Assembly: GCA_026214975.1 (NCBI GenBank)
Contig: CM047808.1
Location: forward strand, 8,644,267 to 8,708,266
From: Gentiana macrophylla
Lineage: Eukaryota > Streptophyta > Magnoliopsida > Gentianales > Gentianaceae
Length of the DNA: 64,000 nt
Direction of reading: 5' to 3'
Shown: positions 12,162-23,762 of the stretch, piece after piece
Position numbering within the stretch: position 1 is the stretch's first letter
How the letters are laid out: every line of letters begins with the position of its first letter
Notes under the pieces: model-generated
What the model was told of the DNA's origin: nothing
The model's input: only the letters and a program-made list of their open reading frames with translations
Databases searched by the model: none
Made by a program: the position numbers and the translations under genes

Positions 12162-15100
12162 ATGGCAGGAAACAAGGAAAATCCATTGGTACCACTTACT
12201 CCCGCTAAGGGGACCACACAAGATCCTCCCCACCGAGGCAACTTGGAAAACACGCTTGATAACCCCACCGCACAATGGGACGACTCACAACCGGAAGACA
12301 GGACAAGGCTTACTGTCGACGCCATGACTGTTATCAATCAAAGGAGAGCTCACTCCAAGGAGCAGACCGCAATTTCATAACCTATACGGACCAGTCATGC
12401 TTGGGGAAAAGCGATTGCGGAAACTTCAAAGCACCAGGAGAAACAAAGGGCGATCCCTGAAAGAGTTTCGAGGGTGGAGGAAAACCCCGACCTGAAAGTT
12501 TCTGAGGCTAAGGCCAAAGCGGCGATAGCCTACATCGAATACGTTAAGAGGATGTACGAGGCAAATCTCCACCTCGCCTGCGGGCTCCATCTAATGGCGA
12601 TTGAAGACAAACTCCCCGGCCAACCGGAGCAAGACATCATGGCTCTCCAAAAACGAAGGCCACGCCGCCGCACGGCCAAGAAAGGATTGAAATTGAAGGA
12701 AGTGAGTACTCATCTAAGAATAGAATGTCCCAGAGAAAAGTGTGGAGATAAGATCAGCCTTGGAACGTCTGGGACAGGCCGAGAAAAGAAATTTGCGGCA
12801 GAGGATGAGACCTATCCCGTCCGAAAGAAACGTTATTCTGTGCCATGGAGGCAAAAACCTTCGCGACACCAGGCACATCATCAATGAAAAGAGGGCCAAA
12901 CAAGATGTCGAATCAGTATACTATGCAGACTCAAAGGTTGTTGTTAAGGGCTAAATTATAGTGATTTTTACATATATTTTCTATATCAATTTCCCCTACA
13001 TTCGTATGATTTTCATAGATTTTGAGCTATATATGTAAGTATTGAGTAAATGGTGTTTTTAATAGTTAAATATGAAAACGTATCGATTTATATGCTTATT
13101 TGGTGATTTTATGTTGTTTTGGAATCGTGTTACGTTTTGGTATGTTTTCGATGTGTGTAGATACATATCTTTAACTTGGGAAAGGATTTGGAAGAGTCAA
13201 AATCGAAGTTGAAGTGATTTTGAAGAGATAGAGATGAGAGAAAGAGGATAAAGATGGCGGAAGAAAAGGATAATGATCAAGAAATCCGTTCTGCATCAGT
13301 GCGAACGAGCGTCCAGAGCTAGACGGGCGTCTGAAGATGTGAACGTGCGTCCAGAATCGTATTTTACATACAGAGAGTTCAGACGCTGGCTAAACGAACG
13401 TCCAGTCTCCGTCCAAGCATCCTGGGACGGGCGTCGGTTGAGTGAACGGGCGCCCACCGCCCGTTTTCTTTGAAACCGACTTAGGTTCTTGTAGCAACCG
13501 CCTCGATTTTCTATTTAAAGCACAGCAGCCCCAAACCCTAAAGGGATTCAATTTCATACACATCAAACACAAGAGAGAGCGGCGCGCTTCTGGAGATTTG
13601 AAGGCCGGTCACCCGAGCCTTGTGCTCGGGTGAACCGAGGTTAGATTAGGAGTAGTTTAGATGTTTTTCGTTTCCATGGATCAATCCTTGTTCAAAACTA
13701 TGTGAGTTTGATTTCTTTCAATTTATTTAATTCCGGTTTTTCTTCATGATTGTTGATTTCGTTTTGTATCTTTTCTATGTGCTTATGATGCCATGAGAAT
13801 AGATTGAAAGATTTGTTTTCTATTGAGGTTTATAATACGGAAGTTGAGTAACGTTAGATCACCATAGAAAGATAGGATCTTTAATCGTTAATGATGACAA
13901 ATTAATCGATTAATTATCTAGGTTGTTAGATTCTAAAATACGAGAGTTAACCTGAATCTACACCGAGTTTTGTATTGAAAATCAGTTTCAACTTACGAGA
14001 GAGTAGAGATTGATGAATTGGACTCACTAAGGAATTAGGAATCCATAGCTTGAGATTAAATTCGCTAAGGAATTAGGGGTTTATGTCTCGTGAAAAGGTG
14101 AAACCACAAATTGAATTAGAATCATGAGAATAACTAGGATTGAAATCACTTAGTTTGTACATTGTTTGAGCCCATGTCTTTTTAGTTTAGATTGTTTTAT
14201 TTTGTTGTAGCTTAGATTTAGTTTACTTGTGCTATATGTTATTTGTTCGTTCTTTCGTTTATTTGTTTTCTTGAGTAGCAATTGATAGGAATTAGTGAAA
14301 TTAGATTCTACATCCCAATTCAATGTGGATCGACCCTGTACTTACCCTACTATACTAGCAATTACCCGATATTTGGTCGGTTAGGAGTTAGTTTGCATGT
14401 TAAGTATAGGTTTATAAATTTTCTTTTGTTTTTATGATGCAAAATCCTCCCAACAGTTGTCATCAGGAAAAGGGCTACCCCGGCCAAGAATAGGGAGACT
14501 ATCAAAGATGACAGGCTCGAAAGGATGGAACGAGAGATCTCCGAACTGAAAAAGGAAAAGCAAGGTAACAAGTCCGAACTAAATCAGGGGATAGATGCTT
14601 TGGCCGATGAAATCTTGGACTCATTACCACCTAAGGGAGTGCAGTATTAGCAATACGTTTATTACAAAGGAACCACCTGTTCCTTTGAGTGGATAGCATA
14701 TTTCCAAAGCCGAACGCTCTTAGCTACCACCAATAATTCGGTCTGGTGCGAGGCATTCGTAGGAAGCATGAAAGATCGAGCCGCCGCATGGCTTCGTGGC
14801 CTTCCTCACGGTTCCATCAAAAGTTGGGAAGAACTAAAGGCCAAGTTCTTGAAAGAGTTTGAAACAGCAGACAGACCAAAGAAAACCCTAAACGATCTCT
14901 ACGAGATCCGACAGGGAGAAGACGAATCTTGCAAAAGTTATTATGATCGCTTTATGCGAGTCTATGATCAGACCAAGAACCTCTGTGAGACCGAGGTCAT
15001 AAGGGGTTTAGTGAGATGGATTACCAAGGGCGTGATGAAGATACACTTCGCCATACACCTTCCTACCAATCTGCGTGATATGTTTAATGAGGCCAGAATT

Positions 15101-15720
15101 TTCGGTCTCGCCGAGGCTAATACTTCACCCTCCAGATAGGGCCGATCTCGATCCAAATCCCGACCCCAAAAAGAGGAGCGCAGGAATGAAAAAAATGAGG
15201 AGTGAAGAAATGATCGGGGGAAGGTGAAGGAAGAAAGGGAAGTCAAGAAACCATATAAGTTCAACGAAGCTGATTTCCTTCCCGTCAACGCCCCTCTGTC
15301 AGAAATCTTATACGAAATTCGAGATCGGATAGAGAAACCAAGGCCACTAAAGTCTGATCCCAAGACACGGGATGAGACAAATTATTATGACTTTCACGAA
15401 GACCACGGTCCACGTCACCGATGAGTGCATTACCCTGTGAAGAATCATCGATAAAATGATCAAAAATGGTGAACTGGATAAGTATAAGAAGAAAGGCGGA
15501 AGTGATAAAAACGAGCGGGCTCCTCACAGATATTCGAAAGAGATAAAGGTTATCATTGAGGAATTTCCTAGCAATCATCAGCTGAAGAGTCAAATCAACT
15601 CGATCATTCTCCAAGAAAGAGAAAAACCAGTCTTTTTGGATCCGGAAGAACAAGCGATCACATTCACTAAAAGCGAACTCGCGAGGCCGTCAGGGGTGAT
15701 GGAACTGCCGATGACCGTCT
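12162..15720 (+). pseudogene. Tat gag, split by a solo LTR
   Basis: The likely start is the ATG at 12162 (MAGNKENPLVPL). The N-terminal part continues in broken frames to 12941, where a solo LTR (12942-14456) has inserted; gag resumes at 14462. The conserved Gag core is at 14768-15139, with MKDRAAAWLRGLPHGSIKSW, ELKAKFLKEF and ESCKSYYDRFMRVY, ending at a TAG. Charged linker sequence follows to 15720 (NGELDKYKKKGGSDKNER), leading to the protease. Internal stops lie near 14650, 15139 and 15424. Gag would form the particle shell; this copy cannot. Confidence 0.85.
12942..14456 (+). repeat. solo LTR inserted in Tat gag
   Basis: Starts TGTTAAGGG and ends CCCAACA (1515 bp), flanked by perfect 5-bp duplications GTTGT at 12937-12941 and 14457-14461. 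There is no internal coding region, so it is a solo LTR left by recombination. A TATA-like CTATTTAAAG is at 13511-13520, with a block of GACGGGCGTC-like words upstream at 13306-13467. Near the 3' end (14310-14395) is the ATGTGGATCGACCCTG motif. It is related in start and layout to the solo LTR at 57129-58593. Confidence 0.92.
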
Positions 15721-15722
15721 AG

Positions 15723-15932
15723 GTGGGAATTAATGACACCGGGGTCAACCGTGTGCTGGTGGACACCGGGGCCACCAGAGATATCATTTATCTGGATACA
15801 TTGAAAGTATTGAAAATCGGGGCTTCAAATTTGAGGCCGTATCTGGGTACGTTAGAAAGATTCTCAAATGATAAAGTCAGGGTTATAGGAATCATCGACC
15901 TGGAGGTCGAGATCGGGATTATCCTCTTCTGA
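15723..15932 (+). pseudogene. Tat aspartic protease
   Basis: The active site VLVDTGATRDII is intact, about 13 codons into the open frame. A TAG immediately before it (15720-15722) separates it from gag, and a stop at 15930-15932 separates it from the RT. Both look like single-base changes of a once continuous frame. The protein would be the retropepsin that matures Gag-Pol. Confidence 0.8.
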
Positions 15933-15956
15933 GAAAGAGCAGTAAATTTTCTGGTC

Positions 15957-17860
15957 GTGGATCTGCACTCTCATTACACAGCAATTTTAGGATTTCCGGC
16001 ACAAAGAAAATTCCAGATGGTTGTCTCGATGCCCTACCAGAGGGCTAAATTTTATTCCGACAGCAGAATCAGAATCGTGTCGCAACACAAATTGCTCATT
16101 GACCATGTTGCAAAAAACAAAGAGGACTACCCACAGAGAGGAAAGTACAAGCGGCCGCAAATTGAAGCCCCAGAATTGTCCCCTAGAAAAGGGCGGATCG
16201 ACACGGTCGGAGAGGTGACTGCTGATAAAGAACCAGAAATGATGGAGGAAGTGATCGACCTTGTTCAGGAGGGAGTCGTCGAAAATGGAAGGGTTGTTTG
16301 CGACACTCTCCAAATGAGAGATGAGCCCGATTTTTTCGCTCAAGACGAGCTTCTAGAGATTGTCGTTAATGAGAAACAACCTGACCAAAAAATAAAAATT
16401 GGGAGTCAACTGGATGAAAAAAAGGAGGACCTGACGAGATTGTTGAAAGCTAATCTCGATGCCTTTGCTTGGGTAGTCACCGATATGAAGGGGGTCGTGC
16501 CGGAAATAGCACTGCATTACCTGAATGTCGACCCAAGTTTCAGTCCGATCCAGCAAGGGGCCCGTTATTTTTCAAAGGAAAATGAGGATGCCATAATGGT
16601 GGAGGTCAGAAAGTTGCTCCAGGCCGGAATCATTAAGGAACTACAATACCCCACCTGGTTGCAAATGTCGTGACTGTAAAGAAACAAAATGGGAAGTGGC
16701 GCATGTGCGTCGACTTCACTGACTTGAACAAAGCATGTCCTAAGGATCCATATGAGCTACCGTGAATCAACGGAATGGTCGACAGAATCGAGGGTTTTCA
16801 AAGGTTAAGTTTCCTGGACGCCTATTCTGGTTACGACTAGGTCATAATGGCAGATGAAGAAAAAGAGATGACCGCCTTTCGAGCCACATGAGGCATGTAC
16901 TACTATTAGATGATGCTGTTTGGTCTAAAGAAAACCGGGTCGACCTATCAGAGAATGGTCAACAAAGTTTTCAGGGGTCAGATCGGAAGAAACATGGAAG
17001 CTTACATCGATGACATGGTTGTCAAATCCATTGGAGACAACCACCTCAAACATCTGCAAGAAACGTTCGACAACGTCAAGAGGCATTCGATGAAGCTTAA
17101 CCCGACAAAATGCACCTTCGGGGTTCAGGCAGGAAATTTCTTGGGGTTTATGGTCACCCAAAGAGGAATAGAGGCAAATCCAGAAAAAATTTCAAGCCTT
17201 AGTGAACATGAGTGAACCCAAAACTGTTAAAGAGCTGCAAAGGCTGAATGAGAGAATCATCACTCTGGGTCGATTCATCTCCAAATCTGCTGACATGTGT
17301 CTGCAATTTTTCAAGGTCTTAAAGGGAAACAAGAAGTTCGGATGGGATGAAGAATGTTCCAAATCATTCGAGGAAGTGAAGAGGTACTTGGCTGCTCCGC
17401 CTCTCTTGGTCAGCCCGATGTTGGGAGATGAACTAGAATTGTATCTGGCGGCCTCAGACAAGACTGTAGCCGCCGTTCTTGTCAAGGAGGATGAAACCTT
17501 CCAAAAACCCGTTTTTAATGTTTCCAAGGCTCTCAGTCCCGTTGAGAGTCGTTATTTCAATGCAGAAAAGTTACCGTACTCGCTTGTTGTTGCTGTCCGA
17601 AAACTAAGGGCTTACTTTTCATTACACACCATCGTAGTGCTCACCGACAGTCCGCTGAGGAAACTACTGCACAAACCAGATCTCTCAGACCGCTTGCTTT
17701 GGTGGGCTATTAAATTGACCGAATTCGATATCAAATATCAACCTAGGAAAGCTATAAAAGTGCAATCTCTGACCGACTTTATAGTCGAGACGATCTTCAA
17801 CGAGAAACATCTAGCCGGGCAACCTAGTTCACCGAACGTTGACGAAATAAACACCCCAGC
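15957..17860 (+). pseudogene. Tat reverse transcriptase and first RNase H, decayed
   Basis: The 238-codon frame at 15957-16673 holds the linker after the protease (HYTAILGFPAQRKF) and the RT start (IALHYLNVDPSFSPIQQGAR). A frameshift near 16660 is followed by WRMCVDFTDLNKACPKDP with stops at CGA-to-TGA and CAG-to-TAG type positions. The catalytic block AYIDDMVVKS is near 17005. After a further frame change, 17202-17860 carries the RNase H (ELYLAASDKTVAAVLV, YFNAEKLPYSLV, VVLTDSPLRKLLH). Most nonsense positions look like C-to-T decay. Family assignment is firm; the copy is dead. Confidence 0.88.
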
Positions 17861-17864
17861 CGTG

Positions 17865-18870
17865 ACTGCGCCGAAATGGCCGAGCCGCTGCTGCCAGATG
17901 TACGTTGACGGGGCCGCGAGCCAAAATGGTTGTGGAGCAGGGATCATACTCTTAGAGCCAGGGACATCCAAGGAGATCGAGAAAGCGCTGAGGTTCAACT
18001 TCACTGCTTCAAACAATCAGGCAGACTACGAAGCAGTTAGGGGTGTACACGGTTCGGTTCAGATCGGTTAATGGCCGTAACCGAAAGTGAACCGAAATAT
18101 TCGGTTAATTGAAAACCCGAACCGAAACCGAACCGTTTGTAAAAGAAAACCAAACCTAACTGAAATAACTGGTTCGGTTCGGATCGGTTAACCGAAAAAC
18201 CGAAAAAAAATCAAAATTAAATAATTTGAGAGAACCGAACCGAAATAACCAGTTGATTAACCGAAAAACCGAACCGAACCGAAATAACCAAATTTCATCC
18301 AAATTATACAATTACAATAGTTTGATTCACTATATGGTTATAAACAGTTTTATTTTTCTATTTGGTTTCGGTTCGGTTCGGTTCGGATATAAACGTTTAG
18401 GTTTTTGGTTTGGATTCGGTTCGGTTCGGTTCGGTTTTCGGTTCGGTTCGGATAATTTACAGCACTAACCGTAACCGAACCGAAAATTCCGGTTTTTCCA
18501 ATTTGAAAACGGAAAACCGAACTGTAGGACTTATTAACCTAACCGAACCGAACCGAATTACCCTGGTTCGGTTCGGTTTTCGGATTATCCGTATCCGTGT
18601 ACACCCCTAGAAGCAGTCATAGCAGGCTTAAAGCTCGCCAAAGCCATGGAAGTGGAAAATCTCGAAGTCTACTACGACTCAAAAGTGATTGTGTGCGAAA
18701 TAAATGGCACATTCGAGGCAAAGCACGAGGCGCTTAAGAAATACCTCGATCTCGTGAAGAGGCTGGTAAAGAATTTCTCATACTGCGAATTCAAAAACAT
18801 TCCCCGAGAAGAAAATCAGATGGCGGACTATCTGTCCAAATTGATAGCAAAGGATGAATTCACCGATCCG
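17865..18870 (+). pseudogene. Tat second RNase H domain, interrupted by a MITE
   Basis: A second RNase H-like domain follows the first. It begins MYVDGAASQNGCGAGI (17898 onward), continues to NQADYEAV, is cut by the MITE at 18038-18609, and resumes at 18619 with GLKLAKAMEVENLEVYYDSK and later IPREENQMADYLSKL. The D in YVDGA, the E in DYEA, the D in YYDSK and the D in MADYLS fit the DEDD catalytic set of RNase H. An extra archaeal-like RNase H next to the ancestral one is a known mark of the Tat lineage and supports the classification. Confidence 0.85.
18038..18609. mobile_element. hAT-type MITE with CGGTTCGGTT-rich body
   Basis: Terminal inverted repeats TAGGGGTGTACACGG (15 bp) and an exact 8-bp target duplication GAAGCAGT at 18030-18037 and 18610-18617. 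An 8-bp duplication is the hAT hallmark. The 572-bp body is made largely of GGTTCGGTTCGG runs and their complements. It splits the second RNase H of the Tat element, so it came later. Confidence 0.93.
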
Positions 18871-20179
18871 GCAGTCATATTCAAATACCTCGAAGAGCCA
18901 GCCATAGGCAGAGCAGAAATTATGGATATTGAATTGCTTGAACCTTGTTGGATAGACGAGATCAAAGCATACATGGAAAATGGAATGTTGCCAGGAGATC
19001 ACAAAGAGGCTCAAGCTTTAAGAAAAAGAGCGGCGCGTTACACAGTCCTGAATGGAATTTTGTATTGGTGGTATTTTCCTAAACCGCTGCAGCATTATGT
19101 CCGTTCCGAAGAGGTCCAAGGAATACTGACGGAGCTGCATGAGGGGGTGTACGGAGGCCACCCCTCCAGCTGCACTTTGGCCCAAAGGTTTTACTAGCAG
19201 GATACTATTTGCCAAAGCTAGCCGAAGACTCTAAAAGGTACGCCAAAAGCTGTGACAAGTGCCCGCACTTCGCCGGAAAACACAGGCTACCTTCAATAGA
19301 ACAAAGCATCTTCGTCACCGCCAGGCCTTTCGACATGTGGGCAATCGACCTTATCGGTCCGCTCAAAAAGGGTCGATTAGGTTGCGAGTATGTCGTCGTC
19401 GCCGTCGACTACTTCACAAAGTGGATCGAGGCAAAGGCGTTGGTAAAAACCTGCGCCAGGGACATAATATATTTCTTGATACATCAAGTCTGGACTCGAT
19501 TTGGAGTACCCCGGGCAATTGTATCCGATCACGGGCTGTAGTTCAGAGATGAGTTCGATGAATTTTGCATGGAGCAGAATGTCAAGCACTGGAAATCATC
19601 GGTATGCTATCCACAAGGAAATGGTCAAGCAGAAAACGCCAATAAGCAAGTCCTAAAGGTGTTGAAGGAAAGCATAGATGAGAAGACCAAGAAATGGGTG
19701 GATTACCTGCCCGAAGCCCTATGGACACCTCGAACAGCCCGAAAGGTGACAGCCGGGGAGACACCAATCGCATTGACATATGGATCGGAGGCGATGGCAC
19801 CTGTCGAGATGGCATTTCCGAGTATAAGAGTTTCTCATTTCGACGAAGCCGACAATATCATGAATCGACAGATCGAGTTGGACCTTGCAGAGGAAGAGCG
19901 CTTGACGGCCCACGTTCAGTTGTTAAACTATAAGCAAGCCACAAAGAGGCATCATGACAAGCGGATCCGCGATCACTCTTTCGCATTAGGGGATTTCGTC
20001 CTATGCAAAAGGAAAGCATCCGGCCAACAAACTAACAAAGGAAAGTTGGCCGAAAACTAGGAAGGTCCTTGGCAAATTTCAAGGATAGTCAAGACGGGGA
20101 TGTTCATTTTGAAGGATAAAAAAGGAAACGAATTTAACCGACCCTGGCACGCTGACAACCTGAAGCGATACTACATGTA
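18871..20179 (+). pseudogene. Tat integrase, decayed
   Basis: The zinc finger histidines are in ELHEGVYGGHPS; a TAG (about 19195) and a frame change follow, and the cysteines are in SCDKCPHF (about 19240). The core from 19330 has WAIDLIGPLKKG (first D), IVSDHG (second D) and GQAENANKQ (catalytic E, about 19630). A TAG follows SDHGL. The C-terminal part reads FALGDFVLCKRKASG, then a TAG where TGG is expected (20058), then the tail to the TAA at 20177-20179 (ADNLKRYYM). All catalytic positions survive, but at least three nonsense changes block expression. Confidence 0.88.
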
Positions 20180-20515
20180 AGAGCGATTTACTTTGTTAGC
20201 ACTTTGTAGAGGCATTGAATTAAATCGATTACACTCAATAAATATTTTTAACTACAAAGATCAGTCGTTCAAAGCAAACTCTGTCTTCGAAAAGCAAAGC
20301 TTGTCCGAAGCAGAAAAAAAGGGGGTATGCGAACCCAAAAATTTTCACAAAAATCGTCCCGATTACAAACAGCACGAACCTTCTAATAATAGGCAGTCCG
20401 CCCAACGCGTTTACGACGTCATCAAAGATGGACAGATATGTAAAGAAACAAATGCAAAGATAAAGATCGAGCCAACAGAAATCAAAGAAAGGCGATTCAT
20501 TATAAAGGAAGTTTT
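20180..20515 (+). other. non-coding region after pol
   Basis: Follows the pol stop. A 174-codon plus-strand open frame at 20193-20717 is basic and low in complexity, overlaps the antisense gene and shows no domain, so I do not call it. Confidence 0.4.
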
Positions 20516-21381
20516 TTACAAATTGTTCAAAAAAAAAAGAAGAAGAAGAAGATCGCCATTATACCCTTCATTCATCCACATCGGGATGAGAGTAGTATCT
20601 GTCCGTGGTCGGACAGACAACATCCCACTGCTCCGAATGCACATGTTGGAAATCATACAAGCAAAGGGCAGCGACAGTCCGTCGGACATCATGGTGGCGA
20701 ACTTGATCACCTCATAATGAATCAGGCGTCCCCAGTTGATCATCACCTCGGGGATCGAAATGGCATAAAGAACAAATGCCTCGGGATCGGTGACTTAATT
20801 AAAATCGGGAAGACATAAAACCTGAGTGCACAGGAAGCGTTTCCACTCCTTTTCTCCCCGATCCAGCATGTCTGCCGTCACACTCACATCATCCTCCTAC
20901 TCATTGCGAAGCAAAAAACCGGAGGACATCATACCAATGAGCATAATACTCGATCGGATCGTTAAATTCCCAAGAGGAATCATAATCATCGACCAGATTA
21001 GGAAGACCATAAAACCTATTTATGGCCGCCGGAGTAAACACCACCGTTACCCCACGAATGGAAACACTAGTGGTGTGCTTGGCGTGGCCATTCTCCGACA
21101 AGGCGGAGTAAAATTCACGAACAAAGCGTCAAGTTGTATTCCCCTGCTGGTGTAGCGACAAAGTTGTCCCAACCTGAAGCATGGATGGTATGCCGATGAC
21201 CCGGCCCGATCCGGCCCAGATTAAGCCTCCTCTCTACCAGATGACCTTGATGGCGAAAATAGGTCATGAAATTGTTCATTGCCACCGGTGAGGCATTAAG
21301 CCGGAAACAGACAGATGGCTCTTCTGCTGTATAGGGCTCGAAGGCATTGAAGCCTTGGCTTGAAGATTCTGACGAAGACAT
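20516..21381 (-). pseudogene. antisense gene 1 of the Tat element, plant transposon protein domain
   Basis: Read on the minus strand the ATG at 21381 starts MSSSESSSQGFNAFEPYT, 116 bp downstream of a TATA box. Pieces in adjacent frames read GWDNFVATPAGEYNL, then SIRGVTVVFTPAAINRFYGL (20901-21101), then MINWGRLIHYEVIKFA (20516-20746). This order resembles the domain annotated as putative plant transposon protein (Pfam Transposase_32 type), found antisense in Tat-lineage retrotransposons. Its function is unknown. Two frame changes (near 21110 and 20800) break it. Gene identity is an inference from motif memory; orientation and the promoter are directly visible. Confidence 0.65.
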
Positions 21382-21496
21382 AACGAAAGATTTTTAGAAA
21401 GGATGAAGAAATTTTCAGAAATTCGAAAGGGTTTGCTGAAAAGTTGAATAAATTTCAAAAGATTGTAAGTAAGGAAGAAGGAGAGGGCCTCACCCC

Positions 21497-21503
21497 TTTT
21501 ATA
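21497..21503 (-). promoter_or_regulatory. TATA box of antisense gene 1
   Basis: On the minus strand the sequence is GGGCCTATAAAAGGGGTGAG, 116 bp before the ATG at 21381. It is very like the TATA context of antisense gene 2 at 27340-27346. Confidence 0.7.
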
Positions 21504-21726
21504 GGCCCAGAAAATCAAAGGGCGGGAAGGTCAAAGGTCACACACGTTCAAACCTGAATTCAAGTCTTCATATTGATCGAGCCGACGCCTCGACAAAACA
21601 GTCATAAATGTGTCAGTTGGGCGAAGAGTCATGAATGCGCCGGTTGAGCCAAGAGTTATGAGGCTTCACGATTCCCAAGAGCCCAAACAGTTTCAGTCGA
21701 GTCCGATCGAAATCGGCGGCTCCACT

Positions 21727-21745
21727 ATAAAAGGGGGCCACTGTT
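21727..21745 (+). promoter_or_regulatory. plus-strand TATAAAAGGGGGCCACTG element
   Basis: CACTATAAAAGGGGGCCACT resembles both the antisense TATA boxes and a polypurine tract like the one before the 3' LTR (GGAGTAGGGGGCCAT). It could be a promoter, an internal polypurine tract, or a remnant of either. Confidence 0.4.
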
Positions 21746-22003
21746 GGAAGCGATAAAGTCTTATGCGAAAGAGGGGTCCGCTGTCAAGTTCTACCAAAAT
21801 CAACGCTTTCGCTCACGATTTATCTTTCATAGGTCCTACATAGGCACTCTCATCTCCCTCAAAAACAAAGGGGCCGCAGGCCAAAAATTTTGGAAGCAAA
21901 AATTGAAGCATGTACAAGGCAGAAAAGAGATGATTTCATTATATAAACGAGGCCATCAAGGCCAAATCATTACAAAGATCAAACAGAAAAACAAAATCTA
22001 AGG

Positions 22004-22790
22004 CTAATCAGAGTCATAGTCCGTTGATGAATCCGAAGCAATACGCTCGAGCTCAACATTCATGTACGGCGGCACCAACACGTCATCATGGGACACAAGC
22101 ATCCAAAAACGCCGGTACACAAGCTGGAAATCAACCGAGGAAAGGGGATGGGGCGATGAAGGTCTGTCTTGGCGGCAAACCGCAAAATCTCCCGATAGAT
22201 CAACAGGCCCCAATCAACGTTAACATCCTCATCGGCCTTAATAATCGCATAAAGAAGCAACGATTCGGCCTCCGAGATCTCCTCGGAATCATACAAGGGA
22301 AACACGTGAGAGTTGATCAGCCTTTTCCACTCTCAATCGACTTGAGATATATCCGAAGCATAGCCTTCCGGTAAAGGGTCCCAGTCGCCCGGTATCAAGC
22401 GCTTAAGGGCCGCGGCTCCGTAAACACGCCTCCTCAACTCACTGTCAAGACTCCAAGCCGTCTCATAATGTACATACAGAGGATGAATAGGCAAGTTAAA
22501 AAAATCATTGATAATGGCTGGAGTAAATGCGACATTAACCCCCCGGAGGGGAAGGACCGTAACAGCATCATCCGTCAAGACAAGCATAGACAACACGGAA
22601 TAAAATTCCCGCACCATGGTGGCGTTGTATACCCCCCGAGGTGCCTTAATAAAGCCCGACCACCCCAACTTGACGATATGGGCACATTCGGCAAAGCTAA
22701 TCTTGTGAAAGTTCAAACCACTCTCTGTCAGCAGAGGGAGATGACTAAAATGCGAAAGGAATTAAGCTATGGCTAATCCAGATGCTGTTT
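22004..22790 (-). pseudogene. second copy of the antisense plant transposon protein domain
   Basis: On the minus strand the region reads FHKISFAECAHIVKLGWSGF, VYNATMVREFYSVLS, LRGVNVAFTPAIINDFFNLP and, after a stop near 22336, DVNVDWGLLIYREILRFAAK. These blocks appear in the same order as in antisense gene 1 (RGVTVVFTPAAINRFYGL, then INWGRLIHYEVIKFA). It is therefore a diverged duplicate of that gene. No own start codon or TATA box was found upstream. It may be the older copy or may have been brought in from another element. Confidence 0.6.
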
Positions 22791-23762
22791 GGAAAAAAAG
22801 GAGAATCACCGAAATCAACCATAGTTATAACAGAGTAAAGACTGAGAAAGGATGTGTTCGAGAAGTGGGCACAACTCCCTCATCTTTTAACACAAAACAA
22901 ATGATCCAACGGAGGAAATGGAACGGATCGAACGGCCAAGATGAAGGGTTTGTTCAAATTTCAAAATTTGAATAATCATTTATGGCGAAGCAGTTACCAG
23001 AACCGCCCCCATTATAAGCACGATCTCCGAAACGTTTGAAGCTGGCAGGGAATTGTAACTGACCAAAGGTGGCAGCTTTGCCTCAGAACGTGTCAGAAAA
23101 AATCAACAACCGCCAGACTTTACAGCTAGAGAATCTTGAAAACCACATTGAACGTGCCTGCACATGAATATAGTCGAACACGTACAAAGCAGGGGGCCGC
23201 ACCGAAAATTTTAAAGCAAGCAAACAAACCCACATGAGGACCTCCACGCCAGCGGCCTGGATAAGGTTTTTGTTTCAATTCGGATGCACGTGGCATGGCC
23301 TCGATCCTTGTCAAAACGAAGGGGGCACATCAAATTTTTCGAGCAACGGTTACTATGGAGCTCAACAAGACCTCGATGAGTCGAAGACTTGACGACGATA
23401 GAGGCCTCGAAGTAAAGTCCCTGTTATTTCGATCGAGCTCAGATGCGACCTCATTCGAAACAAATGGGCCACATGCCATAATTTTAATTCAACAGACGCG
23501 GATTCAATAGGACAAGTCATTTTGTCGATCTCGTCACGAAGGGCTCTCAAACTCACCAAAATAAGGGGGCCGCATGCGTATGAATATCCAAAAGTAAGGA
23601 ACTCAAAAAGCAGAATATCTCAAACAATACAGAAGAACAAAATACAAAGAAAGTCACGAACGTTACTACAAAGTCATTACAAAATCAAGACAAATCTAGA
23701 GGGACAATCTAAAAAGGCCGAAGCCAACAAAGTTTATGAAATTACAATCAAACAGGCCGAGT
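22791..23762. other. non-coding spacer with repeated polypurine words
   Basis: No gene seen. Words close to AAGGGGGCCGCA followed by AAAATTTT recur near 23190, 23321, 23466 and 23568 (and at 21868), suggesting an old, eroded tandem repeat. Confidence 0.5.

Noticed and set aside
12093..12460. Several overlapping short frames around the Tat gag start
   Set aside because: Only the frame starting at 12162 continues the gag-like composition; the others are shadows.
20193..20717. 174-codon plus-strand frame after Tat integrase
   Set aside because: Low complexity and basic, opposite to antisense gene 1, with no domain; probably a shadow.
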